Shown here in pieces: positions 15,494 through 22,906 of a stretch of DNA of 22,906 bases; position 1 is the stretch's first letter, and each line of letters opens with the position of its first letter. The stretch is from Opitutia bacterium (GTDB lineage Bacteria > Verrucomicrobiota > Verrucomicrobiae > Opitutales > Opitutaceae): NCBI GenBank assembly GCA_947442255.1, contig CANEVO010000068.1:1-22906 (forward strand), read 5' to 3'. A program made the translations under genes and the position numbers. The notes under the pieces were generated by a model. The model was not told the origin of the DNA, did no database searches, and saw only the letters and a list, made by a program, of their open reading frames with translations.

Positions 15494-16699
15494 ATGCTCA
15501 TCCCCGCCGAGGCCGAACAACTGATTCAGGCGAACATCACTCCCTTCCATCGCGAGGATTGCCCCCTGACCGCGGCGCACGGTCGCGTTCTGCGCCAGGA
15601 CTTGGGGGCCGATCGCGATCTGCCGCCCTTCGACCGCGTCACGATGGATGGCTATGCGCTGCGATCGGCGGCGATCGCGGGCGGGATCAGGACCTTCCGG
15701 GTCGAAGGCGTGCAGGCCGCGGGCATGCGAGCCTTTCAGCTTGGGGTGGCGGAGGATGCCTGCGTCGAAGTGATGACCGGGGCCGTCCTGCCCGGCGGCG
15801 CGGATTGCGTGGTCCCCTACGAGGACACAAAGCGGGAGGCGGCCACGATGGTGTTGCAGGATGGTAACTCGCCCCAGGCCGGCCAGGCGATCCACCGGCG
15901 TGGTAGCGATCATCGGGCGGGCGAGATCATGATCCGCGCCGGCACGCGACTGACGGGCCGTGAGATCGCCGTGGCGGCGGCTTGCGGCCATGCCGTGCTG
16001 ACGGTCAGTCACTCCCCGCGGATTGCCGTCGTGGCGACCGGCGACGAACTGGTCGAGGTGGATGCGCTGGTGGCACCGCATCAGATTCGCCGGAGCAACG
16101 ATCACGCGTTGCGCGCAGCGCTGATCAGCGCGGGCTACCCGCAGGTGGAGCGGTTTCACTTCCGCGATGTGCGGCAGGAAATTGAGCACCTGTTGTGGCA
16201 CATCATCGCGGAGTTCGATGTCGTGGTGATCACCGGCGGCATCTCGAAGGGGAAATTCGATTATCTTCCCGCGGAGCTCGATCGGCAGGGCGTGAAGAAA
16301 GTTTTCCAGGGCGTCGCGCAGCGGCCCGGCAAGCCGCTGTGGTTTGGCGTCACGACGCGGCAGACGCCGGTCTTCGCGTTGCCCGGCAACCCGGTGGCCT
16401 CCTACACCTGCCTCCACCGTTTCGTCCTGCCGGCGCTGGCCCACGCGAGTGGACTGGCGGCGACGACTTTGCGAACCGTCGCGCTCGCGGAACCGGTGAC
16501 GTTCAAGCCCAAGCTCGCGTATCTGCTCCCCGTGCGACTGGCCAGCGGACCGCGGGCGGAGTTGCTGGCTTATCCGGATCCCAGCAACACCTCGGGCGAT
16601 TTCGCGGGGCTGCTCGGCACCGACGGATTTGTCGAGTTGCCCGCTGACCAGGTGGATTTTCCTGCCGGTACGTACGCGCCCTTTCGCCCTTGGGTTTAG
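15494..16699 (+). CDS. moeA: Molybdopterin molybdenumtransferase MoeA
   Basis: This 401-aa enzyme inserts molybdate into adenylylated molybdopterin, the last common step of the pathway. The family landmarks are all visible: PPFDRVTMDGYA (44-55), TGDEL (182-186), GGISKGKFDYL (248-258) and LPGNPVAS (296-303). Length matches typical MoeA. ATG 15494 begins MLIPAEAEQLIQANITPF, the standard start of domain 1; an in-frame extension back to 15422 lies in the divergent region. It is the first gene of the moeA-moaC-moaD-moaE run. The TAG stop is fused to a palindrome at 16699-16719. Confidence 0.95.
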   Translation: MLIPAEAEQLIQANITPFHREDCPLTAAHGRVLRQDLGADRDLPPFDRVTMDGYALRSAAIAGGIRTFRVEGVQAAGMRAFQLGVAEDACVEVMTGAVLPGGADCVVPYEDTKREAATMVLQDGNSPQAGQAIHRRGSDHRAGEIMIRAGTRLTGREIAVAAACGHAVLTVSHSPRIAVVATGDELVEVDALVAPHQIRRSNDHALRAALISAGYPQVERFHFRDVRQEIEHLLWHIIAEFDVVVITGGISKGKFDYLPAELDRQGVKKVFQGVAQRPGKPLWFGVTTRQTPVFALPGNPVASYTCLHRFVLPALAHASGLAATTLRTVALAEPVTFKPKLAYLLPVRLASGPRAELLAYPDPSNTSGDFAGLLGTDGFVELPADQVDFPAGTYAPFRPWV

Positions 16700-16719
16700 G
16701 GTTTGGCGTCGCCAAACCC
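16699..16719 (+). terminator. Palindrome at the moeA stop codon
   Basis: GGGTTTGGCG and CGCCAAACCC flank a single T. The first G is the last base of the moeA TAG (16697-16699). It lies in the 50-base gap before moaC, so if it terminates it would limit read-through into moaC; no T-tract follows, and attenuation or RNA processing is equally possible. Confidence 0.6.
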
Positions 16720-16749
16720 GTCGCTTTCGTCACCGGTCATGGCACTCCC

Positions 16750-17223
16750 ATGTTCTCGCACCTCGACGCCCAGAACCGCCCCTCGATGGTGAACGTCGGC
16801 GACAAGGCCGTGACCAAGCGGACGGCGCACGCCGTCGCCGTCGTCACGTTGCCGGCCGAGCTGGCGGCGCTGCTGCGCGACGGGGAGATCGCGACGAAGA
16901 AGGGTCCGTTGTTCCAGACCGCCATCCTCGCGGGCGTCATGGGCGCGAAGAAGACCAGCGAGTTGATCCCGCTTTGCCATCCCCTCGCGTTGGACGACTG
17001 CCAGATTGTGGTGGAGCCCAACGCGGCGCGCGATGCGATCGAGATCCACTGCCGGGTGCAAACCCACGCCAGGACCGGCGTGGAGATGGAGGCGATGACC
17101 GGGGCGACGGTCGCCGCGTTGACGTTCTACGACATGGCGAAGGCTGTTTCCCACGGGATCGTGATCAAGGATGTCCGGCTGCGGGAGAAAACCGGTGGCA
17201 AGAGTCACTACCAAGCGTCGTGA
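16750..17223 (+). CDS. moaC: Cyclic pyranopterin monophosphate synthase MoaC
   Basis: This 157-aa enzyme converts the MoaA product 3',8-cyclo-GTP into cyclic pyranopterin monophosphate. It carries KKTSELIPLCHPL (67-79), GVEMEAMTGATVAALTFYDM (110-129) with the catalytic pair D128 and K131, and the C-terminal REKTGGKSH. Length is normal. ATG 16750 starts MFSHLDAQNRPSMVNVGDKA, the standard N-terminus; the frame runs open to 16690, but that would translate the palindrome. It follows moeA by 50 bases and precedes moaD by 28. Confidence 0.96.
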   Translation: MFSHLDAQNRPSMVNVGDKAVTKRTAHAVAVVTLPAELAALLRDGEIATKKGPLFQTAILAGVMGAKKTSELIPLCHPLALDDCQIVVEPNAARDAIEIHCRVQTHARTGVEMEAMTGATVAALTFYDMAKAVSHGIVIKDVRLREKTGGKSHYQAS

Positions 17224-17251
17224 CGCTTAAGGCCGTGTCCTTGCCCGAACC

Positions 17252-17494
17252 ATGATCTCCGTTGCCGTCCAGTATTTCGCCATCCTCCGCGAGCAACGCG
17301 GGCTGGCGCAGGAAAAAATCGCGACGATCGCGGGCACGGCCGAGGCGTTGTATGATGAATTGAAACAGCGGCATGGATTCACGCTGCCCGCGGCCCGAAT
17401 CCGCGCGGCAGTGAACGACGAATTTGTCTCCGCCGCGGCCCCGCTGCGCGACGGAGATAGAATCGTGTTCATCCCGCCGGTGGCGGGGGGCTGA
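17252..17494 (+). CDS. moaD: Molybdopterin synthase sulfur carrier subunit MoaD
   Basis: This 80-aa ubiquitin-fold protein carries sulfur as a C-terminal thiocarboxylate and donates it in molybdopterin synthase. The C-terminus FIPPVAGG ends in the required Gly-Gly, and DGDRIVFIPPVAGG is the usual closing strand. VQYFAILREQRGL is typical of the N-terminus. It partners MoaE, encoded 50 bases downstream. The adenylating enzyme MoeB is not in the window. Confidence 0.94.
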   Translation: MISVAVQYFAILREQRGLAQEKIATIAGTAEALYDELKQRHGFTLPAARIRAAVNDEFVSAAAPLRDGDRIVFIPPVAGG

Positions 17495-17544
17495 GGCCGC
17501 CTATAAAAACTGGCGGTCGGGATGGTCGACACTAACGTGCGGCC

Positions 17545-17997
17545 ATGTTTCGCCTCTCCGCCGAATCTTTCGATCCCGCCGTGTTGCAGCGCACGCTCGG
17601 TGATCAGCGGGCCGGGGCCTGCGTGACGTTCGAGGGTTGGGTCCGCGATCGCAACGAAGGCCAGCCGGTGGGCTCGCTGGAGTACGAGGCCTACGGCCCA
17701 TTGGCGGTCAAAGAGGGGGAGCGGATCCTGGCTGAGGCCCACGGCAAGTTCCCGATCCTGGGCGCCGTCTGCATCCACCGGGTTGGGCACCTGCAGCTCG
17801 GCGATTTGGCCGTTTGGGTGGGCGTCACGGCGGAACACCGGGGCGCGGCCTTCGATGCCTGCCGCTACATCATCGACGAGGCGAAGGCCCGGGTGCCGAT
17901 TTGGAAGAAGGAGCACTACGCCAGCGGCGACACGGCTTGGATCAACTGCGCCACCAAGGGCGAGCACGCCGGGGCCGAGGCGCCGCCCCCGGCTTAA
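17545..17997 (+). CDS. moaE: Molybdopterin synthase catalytic subunit MoaE
   Basis: This 150-aa large subunit of molybdopterin synthase adds two sulfurs, delivered by MoaD, to cyclic pyranopterin monophosphate. Typical segments are ACVTFEGWVRDRNEG (25-39), LEYEAYGPLA (45-54), the HRVGHLQLGD loop (78-87), AEHRGAAFDACRYIIDEAK (97-115) and PIWKKEHYASGDTAWINC (118-135), which holds the catalytic lysine. A short Ala/Pro-rich tail follows. A hairpin-like CCGCC / GGCGG pair lies in the gap after moaD (17498-17517), with a TATAAA between the arms, too weak to call a promoter. Confidence 0.95.
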   Translation: MFRLSAESFDPAVLQRTLGDQRAGACVTFEGWVRDRNEGQPVGSLEYEAYGPLAVKEGERILAEAHGKFPILGAVCIHRVGHLQLGDLAVWVGVTAEHRGAAFDACRYIIDEAKARVPIWKKEHYASGDTAWINCATKGEHAGAEAPPPA

Positions 17998-18074
17998 CGC
18001 GCCGAAACCCGACGGGTGTGGGGCTGCCGCTCGTCGCCAGGCCCCAATTCACGAGGTAGAGCGCCCGTCGACGA

Positions 18075-18138
18075 GCCGTTCGACAGGCTCTTGGCCTGCC
18101 ATTCGATCCAAACCAAGGTCTTAAGCTGGTCGAAGGGC
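18075..18138. repeat. Imperfect inverted repeat (TTCGAC type)
   Basis: The left arm GCCGTTCGACAGGCT (18075-18089) pairs with the right arm AGCTGGTCGAAGGGC (18124-18138) at about 12 of 15 positions, with a 34-base spacer. Short repeats of this TTCGAC/GTCGAA kind are scattered in many GC-rich genomes. It lies in the 228-base gap between moaE and the next gene, which shows nothing else recognisable. Confidence 0.5.
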
Positions 18139-18225
18139 GACGGCCCTGCAGTCAAAAACTGGCGAAAGTGCTGCCAATTGGCGTTTACGGTCGAACTCGC
18201 GAGGGCCGGACCTATCCAACGAGGC

Positions 18226-18519
18226 ATGCACTTCGCCGTGACCACGGAAGCTTCGACCGCCCTGCAAAGGCTCGGACAGGTCCCAACGGATTTCTGGATC
18301 AAGATCGCCATCGGCGTGGCTGTGATCGTCGCCTTGGTTCTGGTCTTCCGGAAGCTCGCGCAGATGAACAAGGTCGTTCTGGTCGTGGTCGCGGGGCTGG
18401 TCGTCTCGGCCTTGGGCTTTAGCTGGATCTACGAGCGCAATGAACCCCATTGGGCGACGCCGGCCGTGAGCTTTCTCGCCGACTTCTTTCCGTCCAAGGA
18501 CCGGGTGGAACATTGGTAA
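18226..18519 (+). CDS. Small membrane protein of unknown function
   Basis: I do not recognise this 97-aa protein. It starts MHFAVTTEASTALQRL and has two hydrophobic helices (about 25-41, IKIAIGVAVIVALVLVF; and about 49-64, KVVLVVVAGLVVSALGF), joined by a short basic loop (RKLAQMNK). The C-terminus contains ERNEPHWATPAVSFLADFFP. ATG 18226 has GAGG a few bases upstream; the in-frame extension back to 18016 translates the inverted repeat at 18075-18138 and is not credible. It sits between moaE and gnd on the same strand. No homologous family comes to mind, so function is open. Confidence 0.65.
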   Translation: MHFAVTTEASTALQRLGQVPTDFWIKIAIGVAVIVALVLVFRKLAQMNKVVLVVVAGLVVSALGFSWIYERNEPHWATPAVSFLADFFPSKDRVEHW

Positions 18520-18635
18520 AGTCGGGGGGAGTTGACCGACGCTGGCCGGCCGGACTCACTTTTTGTGATGCCCCGTTAAAATCGGGTTGGTTTTCGTGAA
18601 CCTTAGGGTAGTTCTCGACTTTCTTTCGAACTGCC

Positions 18636-20141
18636 ATGGCCAAAACCCAATCTGACATCGGACTCATCGGGCTCGCCGTGATGGGTCAGAACCTCGCCCT
18701 CAATATCGCCGATCACGGCTTCCGAATTTCGGTCTTCAACCGAACGACTGAGAAGACCGATGTGTTCGTTGCCGAGAACCCCAACACCCCGGGTGGCCTG
18801 GTGGGGACGAGGACGCTCGAGGAATTCGTGAAGTCGCTGGCGAAGCCGCGCAAGGCGGTCATCCTCGTCCAGGCCGGCAAGGCGACCGATGCAGTCATCG
18901 ACAGCCTCGTGCCGCTGTTCGAGGCGGGCGACATCATCATCGATGGTGGCAACGCGAAGTGGACCGACACGATTCGCCGCGAAAAGGATCTCGCCGCCAA
19001 GGGCCTGCGTTTCATCGGTTCCGGCGTTTCCGGTGGCGAAGAGGGCGCGCGCTTTGGCCCGTCCCTGATGCCCGGCGGCGATCCGGCCGCCTACGCCTCG
19101 CTCAAGCCGATTTGGGAGGCCGTCGCGGCCAAGGTTCATCCGAAGACCGGACGTCCGATCGAAGGCGCGGCGCCCGGCAAGCCCGTCCAGGGCGGCGTGC
19201 CCTGCTGCACCTACATCGGGCCGGACGGCGCGGGCCACTACGTCAAGATGGTCCACAACGGGATCGAGTACGGCGACATGCAGATGATCTGTGAGGCGTA
19301 CGACCTCATGAAGAAAGTGCTGGGCATGAGCGCGCCCGAGATCGGCAAGGTTTTCGCGAAGTGGAACAAAGGCATGCTCGACAGCTTCCTGATCGAGATC
19401 ACCGCCGACATTCTCCAGCAGAAGGATCCCGAGACCGGCCAGCCGTTCGTCGACATCGTGCTTGATACGGCCGGCCAAAAGGGAACGGGCAAGTGGACCA
19501 GCGTGAACGCCTTGGACATGGGCGTGCCGGCGCCGACGGTCGCCGAGGCTGTTTTCTCCCGCTGTCTCTCGGCGGTGAAGGAGGAGCGTGTCGCCGCCTC
19601 CAAGAAACTCCAGGGCCCGAATAAGAAGTTTAAGGGCAACAAGGCCGCGTTCATCCGCGCGATCCACGATGCGCTCTACTGTTCGAAGATTTGCTCCTAC
19701 GCCCAGGGTTTCCAGCTCATGCGCGAGGCGCAGAAGGAATACAAGTGGACGCTCAACTTCGGCGAAATCGCCCAGATCTGGCGGGGCGGTTGCATCATCC
19801 GCGCCGCCTTCCTGCAGAAGATCACCAACGCGTTCGCCCGCAAGGGTGACCTCGCGAATCTGCTGCTCGATCCGTATTTCCGGTCCACGGTGCAGAAGGC
19901 GCAGAACAACTGGCGCAAAGTGGTCGGCGCGGCCGTCGAGCTCGGGGTTCCGATCCCGACATTCGGTTCGGCGCTCTCCTACTACGACGGCTATCGCTCC
20001 GCCCGCCTGCCGGCGAATCTGCTTCAGGGCCAGCGCGACTTCTTCGGCGCGCACACCTATGAGCGGACCGACAAGCCCCGCGGCAAGTTCTACCACATCG
20101 ACTGGCCCGAGAAGGTGCGTCCGCAGTTGGAAATGAAGTAA
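18636..20141 (+). CDS. gnd: 6-phosphogluconate dehydrogenase, decarboxylating
   Basis: This 501-aa cytosolic enzyme of the oxidative pentose phosphate pathway oxidises 6-phosphogluconate to ribulose 5-phosphate and CO2 with NADP+. The N-terminal Rossmann segment [16 protein letters not shown] (8-23) is followed by NRTTEK, DGGNAKW (103-109), the signature [18 protein letters not shown] (131-148) and the catalytic K204-x2-H207-N208 with E211 ([16 protein letters not shown]). The large helical domain is complete and the end, [10 protein letters not shown] followed by a short tail, is typical. It is slightly longer than the 470-aa form because of an insertion near residues 168-190. ATG 18636 gives the standard start. 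A strong terminator follows. Confidence 0.96.
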   Translation: MAKTQSDIGLIGLAVMGQNLALNIADHGFRISVFNRTTEKTDVFVAENPNTPGGLVGTRTLEEFVKSLAKPRKAVILVQAGKATDAVIDSLVPLFEAGDIIIDGGNAKWTDTIRREKDLAAKGLRFIGSGVSGGEEGARFGPSLMPGGDPAAYASLKPIWEAVAAKVHPKTGRPIEGAAPGKPVQGGVPCCTYIGPDGAGHYVKMVHNGIEYGDMQMICEAYDLMKKVLGMSAPEIGKVFAKWNKGMLDSFLIEITADILQQKDPETGQPFVDIVLDTAGQKGTGKWTSVNALDMGVPAPTVAEAVFSRCLSAVKEERVAASKKLQGPNKKFKGNKAAFIRAIHDALYCSKICSYAQGFQLMREAQKEYKWTLNFGEIAQIWRGGCIIRAAFLQKITNAFARKGDLANLLLDPYFRSTVQKAQNNWRKVVGAAVELGVPIPTFGSALSYYDGYRSARLPANLLQGQRDFFGAHTYERTDKPRGKFYHIDWPEKVRPQLEMK

Positions 20142-20172
20142 CTCAGGGTCGCGATCTCACCCTCGAAAATTC

Positions 20173-20198
20173 GGCCGGACGAACTGTCCGGCCTTTTT
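20173..20198 (+). terminator. Rho-independent terminator of gnd
   Basis: GGCCGGAC and GTCCGGCC form a perfect 8-bp stem with loop GAACT, followed directly by TTTTT. It lies 31 bases after the gnd stop. This is the only classical intrinsic terminator I found in the window. Confidence 0.9.
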
Positions 20199-20217
20199 CG
20201 TGCGCGCGGCGGTGGAC

Positions 20218-20346
20218 TTAGCGTGCCTCCGGTGGCCGCACGCGTCCGACGATCACTTCCCGCCCCTGCTTGCTGAGCGTGTAGAGAATCCCGGAATCCC
20301 GGGGATCCCAACCGAAGGCCTGGCCTTCAGCGGTGATCGGGATCGT
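20218..20346 (-). pseudogene. C-terminal remnant of an unidentified gene
   Basis: Reading left from about 20346, the minus strand encodes TIPITAEGQAFGWDPRDSGI, then LYTLSKQGREVIVGRVRPPE, then AR and a TAA at 20218-20220. The pattern (mixed strands, GWDP, VIVGRV) looks like the end of a real protein, but there is no start codon and the frame becomes non-protein-like past about 20355, where a plus-strand remnant begins. The family is not certain; the GQAFGWDP...REVIV ending resembles secreted beta-propeller or phytase-like proteins, a guess only. Confidence 0.4.
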
Positions 20347-20348
20347 CG

Positions 20349-20738
20349 CGATCCACCGGCACGACGAGCACCTTTGGCACGCTGAATGTCACCGCTGCCG
20401 GTTCCGTCCTCAATTTCGGTCTCAACACGGCTTCCGTCCTGAACATGTCCAACGTCACGATGGGCGGCAGCGGGAACCTGACGGTGAACAACTGGATCAA
20501 CACCGTGGACTACTTCAACGCCCAGACCTTCACGGATGCGACGCCCAACGTCAGGAATGCCGCGCCGATGAATCAGATCGGCTTCGCGGACTTTTCCAAC
20601 AGCCATACGTTCTGGGGCGGCAACCAGGAGATCACTCCCGCGCCGAGGCCCGCCACTTACGGCTTCTTCTTCATTGGCGGCAGCATCGGGCTGCTGCTCT
20701 ACCGCCGTTTTCGCCGGTCCAAGGCCGTCGCGGCCTGA
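20349..20738 (+). pseudogene. C-terminal remnant of a PEP-CTERM protein
   Basis: From just after an in-frame TGA (20334-20336) the frame reads a Thr/Ser/Asn-rich segment (GTTSTFGTLNVTAAGSVLNF and on) like the beta-helical repeats of secreted surface proteins. It ends in a PEP-CTERM sorting signal: TPAPRPATYG, a hydrophobic helix (FFFIGGSIGLLLY) and a basic tail (RRFRRSKAVAA). Such proteins need an N-terminal signal peptide, and none is present here; the first ATG is at 20445, well inside the repeats. I therefore call it a truncated gene. An exosortase processes this tail in intact proteins. Confidence 0.65.
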
Positions 20739-20919
20739 GGAGTTCAGGTGCTGAGGGCAAGGGCGCAGACTTGCGCCGGGAGGATTCTTTGGAGGGTTGA
20801 TCTCGGAGCTCGGCTCTCCACTAGTTTCAGGCCTCGTCCATCCAGTGTAGGGCCCGGGCTGGGACGCGTCGAAATTTTGCCGTGGCTTCATCCGGGTCGG
20901 CTGACACCATTGCGCCCGC

Positions 20920-22161
20920 GTGACTCCCGCCCAATTTATCGACCGCCACCCGGAGGCCCTGTTGGGCCGGCTCCAGAAACTAGTCCGCATTCCGACCGTT
21001 AACCCGCCAGGCGAGAATTACGCGGAGATCACCTCTCAGCTGGTTGAAGAGTTGCAAGGGGTGGGTCTGGCGACCCGCCGTTACACGATCCCGAAGGCGG
21101 AGCTGAAGGCCTTGCTTCCGCCGGAGCAGCATGGGTTTCCACGGTTCAACGTCTTGGGCCGCTGGCCGGTGCGAGGCGCCCGGAAGACGATCCATTTCAA
21201 TGCCCACTACGATGTCGTCCCGGTCTCCGGCGAGTGGAAGCTAGGCGGGCCGTTCAGTGGTGCGGTGAAGGACGGCTGGATTTACGGACGCGGGACCTCC
21301 GACATGAAGGGCTCCATCGCGAGCCTGATCACCGCCATTCACGCCCTGCGCGCCACGGGCACGCTCCCGCGGATGAACCTCGAGGTGTCGTTTACGGCCG
21401 ACGAAGAGACGGATTCGGTACTGGGCACGGGCTGGCTGGTGCAGAACACGCCGATCAAGCCGGATTACGCCATTGTGATGGAGGGCGGCGAGCAGAACGC
21501 AGTCTGTTGCGGCCACAATGGCACGGCCTGGTTCGAAGTGCAGGTGCACGGCCGCGCGGCGCACGGCTCGCTGCCTGAGCATGGCATCAACGCCTTGGAA
21601 AAAATGGCGGCGCTCGTTCGGTCCCTCGAGGATTACAAGCGCGTGCTCGCCCGCCGGACCTGGCGGACACCTGAGGGCAAGATCATGCGGCCGACGATCA
21701 ACGTGGGCGGCGTCTTTCACTGTGGCGAGGGGGCGAAGATCAACACGGTGCCGGCGCACGCGAGTTTCACCATCGATCGCCGCGTGCTGGCGATCGAGGA
21801 CCACGCTGCCGCCGAGCGCGAAGTCAGGGCTTTCCTCACGGCGGCGGCGCGAAAAATTCCGCAGTGCCGGATCACCATCAACAAGATCTCCGAGAACTTC
21901 TCCTGCTTTTCAAAGCCGACACACTCGTTCTTCACCGCGATGGCCGGCTGCGTCACACGGGTCCGGAAACAACCCTCCGTCTTCAGTGTGTCGACCGGGT
22001 TCAACGACATGCACTTCTTCTCGCACCACCTCAGGATTCCCACCCTCGGCTACGGGCCGGGCGGCGAGGACTTCCACGCCGTGAACGAGCGGGCCAAGGT
22101 GAAAGAGCTGCTCGCAAGCGCCAAGATCTACGCGGAGCTCCTCACGGGCTACGCGGGGTAG
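20920..22161 (+). CDS. M20 family metallopeptidase/deacylase
   Basis: This 413-aa protein belongs to the M20/ArgE/DapE/ACY1 group of di-zinc hydrolases that cleave amide bonds in peptides or N-acyl amino acids. Metal and catalytic residues are visible: H96-x-D98 (NAHYDVVP), D128 (GRGTSDMKG), the E162-E163 pair (DEET), E188 (VMEGG) and H386 (GEDFHAVNE). The dimerisation domain starts near residue 200 (HNGTAWFEVQVHGRAAHGSL). The exact substrate cannot be told from sequence; acetylornithine or succinyl-diaminopimelate deacylase are the named relatives. The start is GTG 20920, the first codon consistent with the domain. The 181 bases upstream show no gene or clear promoter. No signal peptide, so it is cytosolic. 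Confidence 0.9.
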   Translation: MTPAQFIDRHPEALLGRLQKLVRIPTVNPPGENYAEITSQLVEELQGVGLATRRYTIPKAELKALLPPEQHGFPRFNVLGRWPVRGARKTIHFNAHYDVVPVSGEWKLGGPFSGAVKDGWIYGRGTSDMKGSIASLITAIHALRATGTLPRMNLEVSFTADEETDSVLGTGWLVQNTPIKPDYAIVMEGGEQNAVCCGHNGTAWFEVQVHGRAAHGSLPEHGINALEKMAALVRSLEDYKRVLARRTWRTPEGKIMRPTINVGGVFHCGEGAKINTVPAHASFTIDRRVLAIEDHAAAEREVRAFLTAAARKIPQCRITINKISENFSCFSKPTHSFFTAMAGCVTRVRKQPSVFSVSTGFNDMHFFSHHLRIPTLGYGPGGEDFHAVNERAKVKELLASAKIYAELLTGYAG

Positions 22162-22188
22162 CGGCAGGGAGCACGGCCGTCTTGGTTG

Positions 22189-22245
22189 GTAGTCCCGCCT
22201 CCAGGCGGCGGGCCGCGCTTTCTTTCCGCCTGAAGGCGGGACTAC
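22189..22245. repeat. GTAGTCCCGCCT double palindrome
   Basis: The left arm GTAGTCCCGCCTCCAGGCGG (22189-22208) and right arm CCGCCTGAAGGCGGGACTAC (22226-22245) are complementary at 19 of 20 positions, and each arm is itself a small palindrome (CCGCCT/AGGCGG). A 17-base spacer separates them. The design is that of a BIME, two REP units facing each other, in the gap between convergent genes. Confidence 0.8.
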
Positions 22246-22282
22246 GGACCCCCCCGCTTATCCTGGGGGGCTCCCGCGGAGC

Positions 22283-22314
22283 GTAGGGGAGCAGTCTTGT
22301 GCTGCGCCCCCTAC
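22283..22314. terminator. Imperfect palindrome at the marC stop codon
   Basis: GTAGGGGAGCA on the left pairs with TGCT...CCCCTAC on the right, with a 4-base bulge (GCGC) and loop GTCTTG. The marC TAG (22311-22313, minus strand) lies in the right arm. It separates the convergent M20 and marC genes and could terminate both, though it lacks a T-tract. Confidence 0.5.
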
Positions 22315-22889
22315 GTCGCCAGCCCCCGCCGGATCATGCTCACCGCAATCGCGGCGAGCAGCATCGAGATGATCTTCGAGATCGCGCGCATTCCCGTCGG
22401 CCGCAGCACCCGCGCGATCTGATCGCTGCAGGCAAAGGCGATCACGACGAGGACCAGGTTTGCAAACAGCGCGGAGAGGGCGACTGCCATCCCCAGCGAC
22501 TGGGCGAGGAGAATCAGGGTCGTTATCAGCGCCGGTCCGGCGATCAGCGGCATGCCGAGGGGAACCACGCCGAAGTCGGCTGGTATCTGGACCGGTTCGA
22601 CCGCCGAATGAACCAGTTCGCGCACGGCGAGGATGAAGAGGATGCACCCGCCGGCGATCTGGAAGTCGCTCACTGAGATGCCCACGGCCTTGAAGATGTT
22701 GGCCCCGAGAAAGAGGAAGAGCAGCGCCACGCCGCCGCCGGTCAGCGTCGCCTGGCGCGCGATTCGCTGCCGCTGCGCCGGCGCCGTCCCCTGACCGAGC
22801 CCGATGAAAATCGCCGCGAGCCCGATCGGGTCGATCGCGACAAAGAGCGGGATGAACGCCTGGAGAAATTTCGCCGCGAAATCGGCCAT
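22311..22889 (-). CDS. MarC family integral membrane protein
   Basis: This 192-aa protein has six predicted membrane helices and the MarC (UPF0056) signatures: PLFVAIDPIGLAAIFIGL near the N-terminus, the ISVSDFQIAGGCILFILAVR helix in the middle, and VPLGMPLIAGPALITTLILL, which is the most conserved stretch of the family. The biological role of MarC proteins is unresolved; the early link to multiple antibiotic resistance was not upheld. ATG 22889 gives a normal-length protein. Only 17 bases upstream are in the window, so its promoter cannot be seen. It converges on the M20 gene. Confidence 0.93.
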   Translation of the reverse strand: MADFAAKFLQAFIPLFVAIDPIGLAAIFIGLGQGTAPAQRQRIARQATLTGGGVALLFLFLGANIFKAVGISVSDFQIAGGCILFILAVRELVHSAVEPVQIPADFGVVPLGMPLIAGPALITTLILLAQSLGMAVALSALFANLVLVVIAFACSDQIARVLRPTGMRAISKIISMLLAAIAVSMIRRGLAT

Positions 22890-22906
22890 GGGGGCAAGAT
22901 GCCCAC

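Noticed and set aside
17502..17507. TATAAA as a -10 box for moaE
   Set aside because: No -35 at the right distance, and the genes fit one moeA-moaC-moaD-moaE transcript.
18532..18582. TTGACC and TAAAAT upstream of gnd as a promoter
   Set aside because: The spacing is about 39 bases, far from the usual 16-18.
20253..20990. A 245-codon minus-strand frame across the junction region
   Set aside because: It is antisense to the PEP-CTERM tail and the start of the M20 gene and has no protein-like pattern.

Overview
The window is GC-rich (by eye well above 60%) and gene-dense. It comes from a Gram-negative bacterium: there are Tat/Sec-exported proteins, a bc-type respiratory complex and the tail of a PEP-CTERM-sorted protein. 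The gene set, the dispersed short palindromes and a GxxExxY-family gene together suggest Verrucomicrobiota, probably near Opitutaceae. That placement is inference; there is no rRNA or tRNA here to anchor it.

Left part (1-4342). A few codons of an upstream gene are followed by a two-gene cytochrome bc complex: a Rieske protein, then a cytochrome b (b6-type) fused to two CXXCH haem-c sites. Next come a 112-bp dispersed repeat, the tail of a broken gene, a DUF2007-like small protein, and a secreted serine hydrolase of the beta-lactamase fold on the minus strand.

Middle left (4505-10332). A secreted alpha/beta hydrolase on the plus strand converges on a minus-strand sugar-type ABC transporter. 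In this transporter the substrate-binding protein and the first permease are one 790-aa polypeptide; the second permease is separate and no ATPase is nearby. Between the two transporter genes sits a roughly 590-bp cassette carrying a GxxExxY (PD-(D/E)XK-like) gene bounded by inverted copies of a short repeat motif.

Middle (10816-14376). A stand-alone RelE/ParE-like protein overlaps pssA (phosphatidylserine synthase). dnaN (beta clamp) follows with a clear extended -10 promoter, then a membrane protein of unknown function.

Molybdenum cofactor block (14401-17997). moaA reads left and moeA-moaC-moaD-moaE read right from a 76-bp divergent region. Together they cover cyclic pyranopterin formation (MoaA, MoaC), molybdopterin synthase (MoaD, MoaE) and molybdate insertion (MoeA). 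No mogA/moaB, moeB or mobA is present in the window.

Right part (18226-22906). A small two-helix membrane protein is followed by gnd (6-phosphogluconate dehydrogenase) with a textbook terminator. Then come two truncated gene tails facing away from one junction, an M20 metallopeptidase and a MarC-family membrane protein.

Beyond the genes, the window has several families of short palindromic repeats. Several are fused to stop codons: three genes end in TAG whose last G is the first base of a perfect 10-11 bp inverted repeat.
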